Source: Dehalococcoidia bacterium
Lineage (GTDB): Bacteria; Chloroflexota; Dehalococcoidia; UBA2979
Direction: 5' to 3'
NCBI GenBank assembly: GCA_018700215.1
Contig: JABIST010000259.1
Coordinates: forward strand, 1 to 10,420
Length of the DNA: 10,420 nucleotides
Shown here: positions 1 to 9,383 of the stretch, one piece after another
Position numbering within the stretch: the first letter of the stretch is position 1
Layout of the letters: every line of letters begins with the position of its first letter
Made by a program: the position numbers and the translations under genes
The notes under the pieces: generated by a model
What the model was told of the DNA's origin: nothing
Databases searched by the model: none
Seen by the model: only the letters and a program-made list of their open reading frames with translations

Positions 1-32
1 GGCCGGGATTTTGACACGGTGGTCGTCGGCAT
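1..32 (-). CDS. Possible start of a further gene, truncated by the left edge
   Basis: Downstream of the cytochrome gene on the minus strand, an ATG at 32-30 opens a frame reading MPTTTVSKSR before the window ends. A weak purine-rich stretch (GGTGG) lies about 4 nt upstream, and the gap to the cytochrome stop is 26 bp, which would suit an operon. Ten codons are too few to recognise a family. This could equally be non-coding sequence. Confidence 0.2.
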   Translation of the reverse strand, partial: MPTTTVSKSR

Positions 33-58
33 CACGCCACCATCAGGTTGCTCGGGTT

Positions 59-598
59 TCAGCACCCAGCATTCATGTGGGCCGGGCCCTGGCAGTTGTC
101 CTGGACATACGGGCTCCACAAGCCCTTGATGTAGGTCACGAGGCCGAGCACCTCCTGCTCGGTCAGCAGATGCTCCCAGGCGATCATCCGTGAGTTCCTG
201 GGGGACCCTTCCAGGATCGTTTGAATGAGTTGGTCATCGGTGTGGTGCCAGGCATGGCCGGTGTCATCCAGGGGCGGCGCGACGAATCCATAGGCGTCCT
301 GGGCGTAGATGTCGTCCGGTCGTTCACCGACTCCGCTCACGCCATGACAAGCCACGCAATAGGTGGTGAAGAGCGCCTGACCATCGAGTACCGAGCCGCC
401 AGAAAGACCGCCCGCCGACGACGATTCGACCGCGTCTCCGCGACCGAGCGCCGATGGCAACATCACTGCTGCGAGAACGGCAGCGCCCAGTAGTAGTGCC
501 GCTCCCGTGATCAGCGTGCGTCGCGGCAGGATGGGCCAACGCTGTCCCCGTCTCTTGCGTGGCTGGTGGTCGCGTCTGCTCGTCGTGCGTTTCGGCAC
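59..598 (-). CDS. Membrane-anchored monohaem cytochrome c (class I type)
   Basis: A 179-residue small electron carrier predicted to sit on the outer face of the cytoplasmic membrane. An arginine-rich N-terminus (residues 1-27) precedes a single hydrophobic segment at about 28-50, which reads as an uncleaved signal anchor. A low-complexity Ser/Gly linker follows. The haem-attachment motif CVACH is at 81-85 and the likely axial methionine is Met138 (SRMIAW). The order haem motif, Pro-rich loop, SRM, then a C-terminal helix (TEQEVLGLVTYIKGLW) is typical of class I cytochrome c domains. The start is GTG at 598-596, supported by GGGAG 9 nt upstream. The extreme C-terminus holds Cys169, His174, Met175 and Cys179, which the fold does not require. 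The gene lies 179 bp downstream of the carboxylase and is probably a separate unit. The electron donor and acceptor cannot be told from the sequence. Confidence 0.9.
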   Translation of the reverse strand: MPKRTTSRRDHQPRKRRGQRWPILPRRTLITGAALLLGAAVLAAVMLPSALGRGDAVESSSAGGLSGGSVLDGQALFTTYCVACHGVSGVGERPDDIYAQDAYGFVAPPLDDTGHAWHHTDDQLIQTILEGSPRNSRMIAWEHLLTEQEVLGLVTYIKGLWSPYVQDNCQGPAHMNAGC

Positions 599-607
599 TG
601 TCGCCGT

Positions 608-612
608 CTCCC
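608..612 (-). promoter_or_regulatory. Ribosome binding site supporting the cytochrome GTG start
   Basis: The minus strand reads GGGAG here, 9 nt before the GTG at 598-596. No ATG in this frame lies close enough to compete, so this site decides the start. Confidence 0.6.
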
Positions 613-616
613 ACTC

Positions 617-634
617 GGAGGCTTGTTTGCCTCC
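617..634 (-). other. Perfect 6-bp hairpin in the cytochrome leader
   Basis: The minus strand reads GGAGGC, loop AAACAA, GCCTCC: a perfect 6-bp stem 18 nt before the GTG start and just upstream of the GGGAG site. No U-tract follows, so it does not look like an intrinsic terminator. It could affect mRNA stability or ribosome access, or be chance. Its left arm (GGAGGC) also resembles a Shine-Dalgarno sequence. Confidence 0.35.
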
Positions 635-777
635 ATGAGCTGAAGCTAAGGCTGGTGCCCACGTGCGTCTCCCGCCCGTTCGAATAGTTGGGGCTCCCGA
701 ACGTCATCCACTTTGGCGGACCATGTTCCCGCTCGCTGTGGGTTCGCTCTTTGGACGTTGGCGAAGAGAGCTCTGCG

Positions 778-4185
<3,408 letters not shown>

Positions 4186-4193
4186 CGGTGGGG

Positions 4194-4199
4194 CCTCTC
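4194..4199 (-). promoter_or_regulatory. Ribosome binding site of the carboxylase
   Basis: The minus strand reads GAGAGG, 8 nt before the ATG at 4185. It fixes the start at the conserved N-terminus rather than at an in-frame ATG at 4323. Confidence 0.65.
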
Positions 4200-4211
4200 G
4201 GTGAGCGGTCG

Positions 4212-4239
4212 GAAGGGTCGCGCGCCCTCGAAAGGTCGC
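4212..4239 (-). repeat. Pair of 10-bp direct repeats upstream of the carboxylase
   Basis: On the plus strand, gaagggtcgc (4212-4221) and gaaaggtcgc (4230-4239) match at 9 of 10 positions with an 18-bp period. They lie 27-54 bp upstream of the carboxylase ATG in the non-coding gap. The arrangement would suit an operator bound by a regulator on nearby faces of the helix, but two copies in GC-rich DNA may be chance. Confidence 0.3.
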
Positions 4240-4288
4240 CCGCCGGCTGGGGTAGGGGGTGTTTGTACCGCGCGGAGCGGTGGTGAGG

Positions 4289-4351
4289 CTAGTTGGTGGC
4301 GGGGTGGCGGAGCACGGAGGCACCAGCGCGAGCAGAGGCGACGAACAGCAC
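4289..4351 (-). pseudogene. Possible stub of a VapC/PIN-domain toxin
   Basis: A GTG overlaps the antitoxin stop by one base (TAGTG at 4353-4349). It opens a 20-codon frame starting VLFVASARAG and ends at TAG (4291-4289). PIN-domain toxins paired with Phd/YefM antitoxins often begin with a pattern like VLFVDASAL and overlap the antitoxin stop in this way. The stub would match that pattern if the codon for the first catalytic Asp were missing. No further PIN sequence is visible in any frame before the carboxylase. The match is short, so this is suggestive only. Confidence 0.3.
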
Positions 4352-4593
4352 TAGTAGCGCCGGCCTTCTTCGATCAGCTCACGGATGGTCACGTCGCCGA
4401 GTTTGTGTGTGCGCCGAAACTCACGCAGTTCGGCGATCACTTCATCGACCGGCCGCGCCTGATCGTCTGCGACAGGGACCAGGCGAGCTACCGGGAGACC
4501 GCGTTTCGTGATGGTGAGGCTCTCGCCAGCGGCGACTTCCTTGAGAAGTCGCGAAAGATGTGTCCTGGCTGCCGATGCGCCAACGATCTTCCT
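4351..4593 (-). CDS. Phd/YefM-family antitoxin, expected start codon reads AGG
   Basis: This open frame encodes the DNA-binding domain of a type II toxin-antitoxin antitoxin: KIVGASAARTHLSRLLKEV, then GESLTITKRGLPVARLVPV, and a toxin-binding type C-terminus ending IRELIEEGRRY. About 80 residues is normal for the family, whose members bind their own operator and neutralise a partner toxin. No ATG, GTG or TTG occurs where the family normally begins. The codon just before KIVG is AGG (4593-4591), with GGAG 6 nt upstream, exactly where an ATG would be expected. The nearest upstream alternative is CTG at 4638-4636, inside the DAHP synthase gene, with no good ribosome site. The gene may therefore be untranslated, use a rare start, or carry a sequencing error. 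It sits 26 bp after the DAHP synthase stop. No intact partner toxin is present. The family call is firm; whether it is expressed is not. Confidence 0.7.
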   Translation of the reverse strand, partial: RKIVGASAARTHLSRLLKEVAAGESLTITKRGLPVARLVPVADDQARPVDEVIAELREFRRTHKLGDVTIRELIEEGRRY

Positions 4594-4599
4594 GGGAGG

Positions 4600-4603
4600 C
4601 TCC
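4600..4603 (-). promoter_or_regulatory. Ribosome-site-like GGAG before the antitoxin
   Basis: The minus strand reads GGAG, then six bases, then AGG at 4593-4591. The spacing is normal for a ribosome site and points to AGG as the position of the original start codon. Confidence 0.4.
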
Positions 4604-4619
4604 GACGCTAGATGTTCGT

Positions 4620-5732
4620 TTACGCCTCGGTGGCCCAGATCTTGCGGCGCTGTTGGTAGGTGTCCCAGGCGAGGTCGACGTCCTTCAGGTAGCGCGGGAG
4701 CTCCTCGAGGCGGAGGGCCTGCGGGCCATCGACGAGGGCTTCCACCGGCTGGGGGTGGAAGTCGACGAGGACCATGTTGGCTCCGGAGATGACGCCCTGG
4801 GCGGTGACGTGGGCGATATCGAGGATGCCGTCCGGGGCGACGGCGCGGTCGCCGACGGAGTGGGACGGGTCGATGCATACGGGCATGCGGGTGAGGCGCT
4901 TGATGATCGGGACGTGGCCGAAGTCGACCATGTTGCGGTGTGGTGCGCCAAAGTCAGTGCGCATACCTCGGAGGCAGAAGATGACGTTGGCGTTGCCCTC
5001 GGAAGCAAGGTACTCGGCGGCGTTGAGTGAGTCGTTGAGGGTGATGCCGAAGCCGCGCTTCACGAGCACCGGGTAGGTCTGCTGTCGGCCAACGGCCTTC
5101 AGTAGTTCGAAGTTCTGGCTGTTGCGGGTGCCGATCTGGAGCATGACGCCGGTGGGGCGACCAGCCTGTTCGAGGGCGGTGTCGATCTCTTCGATCTGGG
5201 AGTCGTGGGTGATCTCCATGGCGATCACTTTGATGCCGTACTGGCCGGCGAGTTCGAAGACGTAGGGGAGGCAGTCCTTGCCGTGGCCCTGGAAGGAGTA
5301 CGGGTTGGTGCGGGGCTTGTATGCGCCCATGCGGGTGGTGGTGTGGCCGAGCGCCTGGAGCGACTTCATCATCAGCTCGACGTTCTCGGGAGTGTCTACG
5401 GCGCAGAGGCCGGGGAAGACGTTGAGGGTGTCCTGGCTGAATTCGATGCCGTTGTAGCTGAAGCCGGTCTCGGCCTGCTGGTCACCCTGGCGGCCGAGCA
5501 CTCGGTAGGCCTGGGAGATGCGGACGACGCGCTGGACGGCGGGGAGTGCGGCGATCTGGTCGAGTTCGACGGCCTGCGTGTTGCCCAGCAGGTAGACCTC
5601 GGTGAGTTTGTGCTCTTCGCCCTGAATGGTACGGACGTTGAGTTCGATGCCGGGAAGGTTCTGGAGGGCCTCCCAGGTCCGCTTGTATTCGGGGCTGTCT
5701 TCATCGATGTCGGGGCGGAGGATGGCAAGCAT
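4620..5732 (-). CDS. DAHP synthase, type I-beta, divergent (AroF/AroG-like)
   Basis: A 370-residue protein of the 3-deoxy-D-arabino-heptulosonate 7-phosphate synthase family, which condenses PEP and erythrose 4-phosphate in the first shikimate step. Residues 1 to about 85 resemble the ferredoxin-like regulatory domain of Thermotoga-type enzymes. The TIM barrel follows: FPGLCAVD (106-113), KPRTNPYSFQG (139-149), QIGTRNSQNF (199-208), VLVKRG (222-227), DPSHS (288-292), GANMVLVDFHPQP (317-329) and VDGPQAL (334-340). Cys110, His291 and Asp335 match three of the four metal ligands. The fourth, normally Glu in an EVHP motif, is Asp324 (VDFHP). Other usual motifs also differ: GPCS reads GLCA, CERGIRT reads CLRGMRT, and SPYS reads NPYS. 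The ATG start has GAGG 7 nt upstream. No other shikimate gene is in view. It may be a working DAHP synthase with altered properties or a paralogue with another substrate. The stop is TAA, overlapping no neighbour. Confidence 0.88.
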   Translation of the reverse strand: MLAILRPDIDEDSPEYKRTWEALQNLPGIELNVRTIQGEEHKLTEVYLLGNTQAVELDQIAALPAVQRVVRISQAYRVLGRQGDQQAETGFSYNGIEFSQDTLNVFPGLCAVDTPENVELMMKSLQALGHTTTRMGAYKPRTNPYSFQGHGKDCLPYVFELAGQYGIKVIAMEITHDSQIEEIDTALEQAGRPTGVMLQIGTRNSQNFELLKAVGRQQTYPVLVKRGFGITLNDSLNAAEYLASEGNANVIFCLRGMRTDFGAPHRNMVDFGHVPIIKRLTRMPVCIDPSHSVGDRAVAPDGILDIAHVTAQGVISGANMVLVDFHPQPVEALVDGPQALRLEELPRYLKDVDLAWDTYQQRRKIWATEA

Positions 5733-5739
5733 GGGGGAG

Positions 5740-5743
5740 CCTC
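5740..5743 (-). promoter_or_regulatory. Ribosome binding site of the DAHP synthase gene
   Basis: The minus strand reads CGAGG with GAGG 7 nt before the ATG at 5732, supporting this start. The rest of the 83-bp gap up to the oxidoreductase stop shows no clear promoter or riboswitch. Confidence 0.45.
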
Positions 5744-5815
5744 GGGTCTCAGTAACCTGCTGGGGGTCGCACTAGCGTAGCGCGGGAGCGCGTGGCGTTG
5801 GAGTGGGCGAGCCTG

Positions 5816-6754
5816 CTAGAACGCGATCACGCAGCGGCCGCGGGTGCCTCCGGCCTCGAGGCGACGATGGGCCTCAGCCGCTTCTTCGGGTGGGTAAGAG
5901 ACGGCGACGCGGAGTGTGAGTGTGCCTTCCTCGGTCTGCTGGCGCAGGCGATCGAGTAGGTCCGCACGGTGGTCGTAGTTGCGGACGCTAGTGGCGTGGA
6001 AGGTGATGCCACGCTCCTCGTCGCCCTGCCAGCCGCGTACGGAGACGAAGCCACCGCCATCGCGGATCGCGCCGGTCGCGAGCTGCATCTGCACGGCGCC
6101 ATCCGCGAGCGCGTCGACGCCGTCTGGGGCGACCTCGCGGATGCGAGCAGCGACATCATCGCCACGCCGCACGACGATGTCGGCACCGAGGTCTTTGACG
6201 AGCTGCTCATCGGCCTCGGAGGCGTCGGCGATGACGCGGAGGCCGTCCGCCTTCGCGAGCTGGACGACGTAGCCGCCGTAGCAACCGGCGGCGCCGGTGA
6301 CGGCGAGGGTCTGGCCAGGTTGCAGCGCGAGCTGATCGAGCGACTGGCGGGCGGTGAGTCCGTTCATCGGAAGGGTGGACGCCTCGATGTGGGTGGAGCC
6401 CTCGGGTGCTCTCGTCACCGAGTCGGCAGAGAGCACGATGCTCTCGCGGTATGCGCCGTGGCTGCCGGTGGGGATGACCATGGCCATGACCGCGTCGCCG
6501 ACGGCGAGATCGGTCTCAGTACCCGCTCCGACTTCGTCGATCACGCCAGCGATGTCCATGCCAGGGATGTACGGCGGCGCGAGCTTGCTCAGGGCTTCGG
6601 CCCTGGCGCCGTCGCGGATGGCGGTGTCCGTTGGATTGACGGTGGCGCCGTGCACGCGGATGCGTACTTCGCCAGCAGCGGCGTGCACCTCAGGGAGGTC
6701 GACGACCTGCAGCACCTCGGGGCCTCCGAACTCGATGACTCCAACTCCACGCAT
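5816..6754 (-). CDS. Zinc-independent MDR oxidoreductase (quinone oxidoreductase-like)
   Basis: A 312-residue medium-chain dehydrogenase/reductase predicted to use NADPH to reduce a quinone, enone or enoyl-type substrate in the cytoplasm. The N-terminal GroES-like half holds FGGPEVL (9-15), VNPTDTAIRDG (39-49) and PYIPGMDIAGVIDEVG (61-76). The nucleotide-binding Rossmann half has AVTGAAGCYGGYVVQLAK (151-168). The Cys/His ligands of catalytic or structural zinc sites are absent, which places it with the quinone oxidoreductase/enoyl reductase branch, not with alcohol dehydrogenases. The ATG at 6754 is preferred: it begins the conserved fold and has AGGGAAG 9 nt upstream. A GTG at 6793 would add 13 residues with no family support. 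The gene lies between a CoA-transferase (72-bp gap) and the DAHP synthase (83-bp gap), all co-oriented. Reduction of an acyl-CoA intermediate is possible but not shown. The stop is TAG. Confidence 0.88.
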   Translation of the reverse strand: MRGVGVIEFGGPEVLQVVDLPEVHAAAGEVRIRVHGATVNPTDTAIRDGARAEALSKLAPPYIPGMDIAGVIDEVGAGTETDLAVGDAVMAMVIPTGSHGAYRESIVLSADSVTRAPEGSTHIEASTLPMNGLTARQSLDQLALQPGQTLAVTGAAGCYGGYVVQLAKADGLRVIADASEADEQLVKDLGADIVVRRGDDVAARIREVAPDGVDALADGAVQMQLATGAIRDGGGFVSVRGWQGDEERGITFHATSVRNYDHRADLLDRLRQQTEEGTLTLRVAVSYPPEEAAEAHRRLEAGGTRGRCVIAF

Positions 6755-6763
6755 GGCGGCTCG

Positions 6764-6770
6764 CTTCCCT
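6764..6770 (-). promoter_or_regulatory. Ribosome binding site of the MDR oxidoreductase
   Basis: The minus strand reads AGGGAAG, 9 nt before the ATG at 6754. It favours that start over the in-frame GTG at 6793, which has only a purine run directly abutting it. Confidence 0.5.
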
Positions 6771-6777
6771 GTGTGCG

Positions 6778-6794
6778 GGTGGGAACGGCCCACC
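6778..6794 (-). other. Perfect 6-bp hairpin between CoA-transferase and oxidoreductase genes
   Basis: The minus strand reads GGTGGG, loop CCGTT, CCCACC: a perfect 6-bp stem in the 72-bp gap, 32 nt after the CoA-transferase stop and 23 nt before the oxidoreductase ATG. No U-tract follows, so a terminator is not supported. It could be an mRNA-stability or processing element, or chance. Confidence 0.35.
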
Positions 6795-6826
6795 TCGTGC
6801 TAATCAAGACCGTTCGAAGACTGTAG

Positions 6827-9292
6827 CTAGTTGAGGACACCGTCTGCCACGAGGCTGGCGATATCGGTGTCGGTGAAGCCGAGGACCTCGCGGAGGATCT
6901 CGGAGGTGTGCTCGCCCATCTGGGGGGCGCGGCGCATGGGGGCGAGGTGGCCGTCGACGCGGACGGGTTCGGAGTGGGTGAGGAAGCTGTACTGCTCGTC
7001 GTCGCGCTGCAGCGGGACGAGGTGGTGGCCGGACAGGTGCGGGTCGCGAGTGACGTTGTCCTCGAGATCTTCGACGACGCCAGCGATCACGCCTGCCGAT
7101 TGGAGGTAATGCATCGCGTCCCAGGTATCGCGTTCGCGGGTCCAGTCAGCGATGAGCGCGTCGAGCTCGTCCTCGGAGGCACGGCGGGCGTCGAGGGTGG
7201 CGTAGCGCGGGTCCTCGACAAGATCGGGGTGGCCGAGGGCGGTGGCGAGGTGGCGCCAGTCGTCGTCGGACTCGCAGGCGATCGCGAGCCAGCGGTCGTT
7301 GCCAGCGCAGGGGTAGGCGCCGTGGGGGACGGCGTTGCGGGAGCGATTGCCGATGCGGGGCGGGAGCTGGTTGTTGGCGGTGACCTCGAGGATGTTGGGG
7401 CCGAGCAGGTTGATGCCGGCTTCGGACTGAGCGAGCTCGATGAACTGGCCTTCGCCCGTGCGCTCGCGGCGGTGGAGGGCGGACATGAGGGCAGAGACAG
7501 CAAAGTAGGGGGCCGCAAAGTCTGAGTAGAGCGGAGCGATACCGGTGGGTGGGCGGTCGGAAAAGCCCATGTTCTGGCTGAGTCCGCTGTAGGCGATGAT
7601 GCCGTTCCCGTACGAGCCGAAGGCCTGGTACGGGCCGTTCATGCCCATGACCGGCATGGTGAGCATGATGATGTCTGACTTCACCTTGCGCAGGTCTTCG
7701 TAGCCGAGTCCCCAGAGATCCATACGGTCCGGCGTGTAGTTGTTGGTGACGATGTCCGCGTGGGCGACCAGCTCCTTGATCAGCTCGATGCCACGCGGGT
7801 TCTTGAGATTGATGGCGAGCGAGCGCTTGCCGACGTTGGCGTCGCCGAAGACACCGTTGGTGTTGATGCTGCCGGGCTCGGTGGGCTGCACTCCGGTGAT
7901 GCGGATCGTGTCCGGGCGCGACTCCGACTCGATCTTGAGGATGTCGGCGCCGTAGTTCGCGAGCACACGCGAGGTGAGCGGGCCAGCGAGCATCCAGAAG
8001 AAGTCGACGACGCGGATGCCCTCGAGGGGGCGGTAGACCTCGGAGCTGTCGCCGCCGCCGTGGAGTTGGGGAGCTGGCTCGCTCGGCTCGTCGGGGAGTG
8101 AAGCGAGGATCTCGTCGGTGTGTTCACCGAGGGCCGGGGCGCGCATGCCTCGGTTGGGTGGGGTCTCGGAGAAGCGGTAGCAGGGGCCGACGTCGGTCAG
8201 CTCTGTGTCGAGCTGAGGGACATGCGCGGTGGCGAAGAAGTCGCGTTCGAGGAGCTGATCGAGCTCGGTGAGGTCTCGGGCGTCGTTCACGGGCATCGTG
8301 AGCATGCGACGGCGCTGGCCATCGATGAAGATGTGGCGCCGCGGGTAGCGGGAGCAGAGTTCGCCGACGGCTGCTGCGATCATCTCGGGGTGCTCCTGGC
8401 GGATCACGGGGTCGAGCCAGCGAGTTTCCTCGGCGGTGTCGATGATGCCTTCTTCTTCGAGCCAGCCGGTGAAGTTGGGCCAGAGGGCGGGCGCGCCGAC
8501 GGGGACAGTGAAGCTGATCCAGGCGCCGTCCTGGCAGGGGTAGAGGCTGCGGGCGCTCAGACCGGGGGCGAGGCCGACACGCGCTGGGATTCGCTGGTGC
8601 CAGTGGTAGATGTTCGCGTTCGCGGTCTGGAGCGTGGAGATGGAGGCGGCTTCCTGCACCGAGCCGTCGATGCGGTGCCCTCCTCGGTTGTCGCGATCCC
8701 GCCCGACGAGGGCGGTGAGCAGCGTGGCGACGGTGGCGATGGCGCCCATGTGGTTCGCCTGGTCGGCGCCCGGGACGTTGGGCGGGTCCTCGGGATAGCC
8801 GTTGAGGTACATCAGGCCGCTGGTGGCCGCACCGATCAGGTCATTGCCACGGTAGTCGGCGAGCGGGCCCTCCTGACCGAACGGCGTGACCGTGGCATAG
8901 AGCAGTCCCGAGTTCGTCGCTCGAAGAGCTTCGAAGCCGATGCCGCGTTCATCCATCGAGCCAACCGGCTCTGCCTCGAGAACTGCGTCGGCGCTAGCGG
9001 CGAGGCGACGGAAGGTGGCGGCGTCCTCGGGAGCATCGAGGTCGAGGACGAGGCTGCGCTTGCCCTGGTTGTAGTGGAGGTGGTGGAGGCTGCGTTCGAT
9101 GCCGTGCTCGGAGGCAAGGTAGGGGTAGCGGTGGCGGGTGGGCGCGCCCTCGGGTGGTTCGACAAGGATGACTTCGGCCCCGAGTTCGGCGAGCTGGCGA
9201 CCGGCGAAGGCGGCAGCGATCGAGGCGACCTCGATGATGCGCACGCCATCGAGCGGCGGGGGTGCTGGGGCGTCGGTTGGTGGTGTGGTCAT
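6827..9292 (-). CDS. Tandem-domain family III (CaiB/BaiF) CoA-transferase
   Basis: An 821-residue protein with two complete family III CoA-transferase modules. Members move CoA between an acyl-CoA and a carboxylic acid through an aspartyl-CoA thioester; some relatives are racemases or intramolecular transferases. Module 1 (about 13-398) has LDGVRIIEV, YNQGKRSLVLDL and candidate catalytic Asp177 (GADQANHMGA). Module 2 (about 423-815) has LEGIRVVDF, DANVGKRSLAINL, NNYTPDRM, candidate catalytic Asp591 (YSDFAAP) and a C-terminal GEHTSEILREVLG. Both modules end in a GEHT(D/S)EIL motif, as single-module enzymes do, so the fusion looks end to end with a linker at about 399-422. The single-module family is about 400 residues and usually dimerises as interlocked rings, so one chain may form a pseudodimer. 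Module 1 has EAEPVG where ENFRPG is usual. The ATG at 9292 lacks a clear ribosome site, and no better start is visible. Substrates are unknown. Confidence 0.92.
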   Translation of the reverse strand: MTTPPTDAPAPPPLDGVRIIEVASIAAAFAGRQLAELGAEVILVEPPEGAPTRHRYPYLASEHGIERSLHHLHYNQGKRSLVLDLDAPEDAATFRRLAASADAVLEAEPVGSMDERGIGFEALRATNSGLLYATVTPFGQEGPLADYRGNDLIGAATSGLMYLNGYPEDPPNVPGADQANHMGAIATVATLLTALVGRDRDNRGGHRIDGSVQEAASISTLQTANANIYHWHQRIPARVGLAPGLSARSLYPCQDGAWISFTVPVGAPALWPNFTGWLEEEGIIDTAEETRWLDPVIRQEHPEMIAAAVGELCSRYPRRHIFIDGQRRRMLTMPVNDARDLTELDQLLERDFFATAHVPQLDTELTDVGPCYRFSETPPNRGMRAPALGEHTDEILASLPDEPSEPAPQLHGGGDSSEVYRPLEGIRVVDFFWMLAGPLTSRVLANYGADILKIESESRPDTIRITGVQPTEPGSINTNGVFGDANVGKRSLAINLKNPRGIELIKELVAHADIVTNNYTPDRMDLWGLGYEDLRKVKSDIIMLTMPVMGMNGPYQAFGSYGNGIIAYSGLSQNMGFSDRPPTGIAPLYSDFAAPYFAVSALMSALHRRERTGEGQFIELAQSEAGINLLGPNILEVTANNQLPPRIGNRSRNAVPHGAYPCAGNDRWLAIACESDDDWRHLATALGHPDLVEDPRYATLDARRASEDELDALIADWTRERDTWDAMHYLQSAGVIAGVVEDLEDNVTRDPHLSGHHLVPLQRDDEQYSFLTHSEPVRVDGHLAPMRRAPQMGEHTSEILREVLGFTDTDIASLVADGVLN

Positions 9293-9383
9293 GGGGAGCG
9301 ATTGAAGCGGAACGGCGGGAGTGTGACTAGCCGGGAGCGTGCAGAGGCGGGGAAGTCCACGCGAAGCCTCGGCTGGCTCTTCG

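Noticed and set aside
4186..4323. 46-residue N-terminal extension of the carboxylase from an upstream in-frame ATG
   Set aside because: The extension is Pro/Arg/Thr-rich without similarity to the family. The downstream ATG begins the conserved biotin carboxylase fold and has a good ribosome site.
4594..4878. Antitoxin start at an in-frame ATG deep inside the DAHP synthase gene
   Set aside because: This would add about 95 Arg/Pro-rich residues that are just the DAHP synthase gene read in another frame. Family members begin directly before the KIVGASAART segment.
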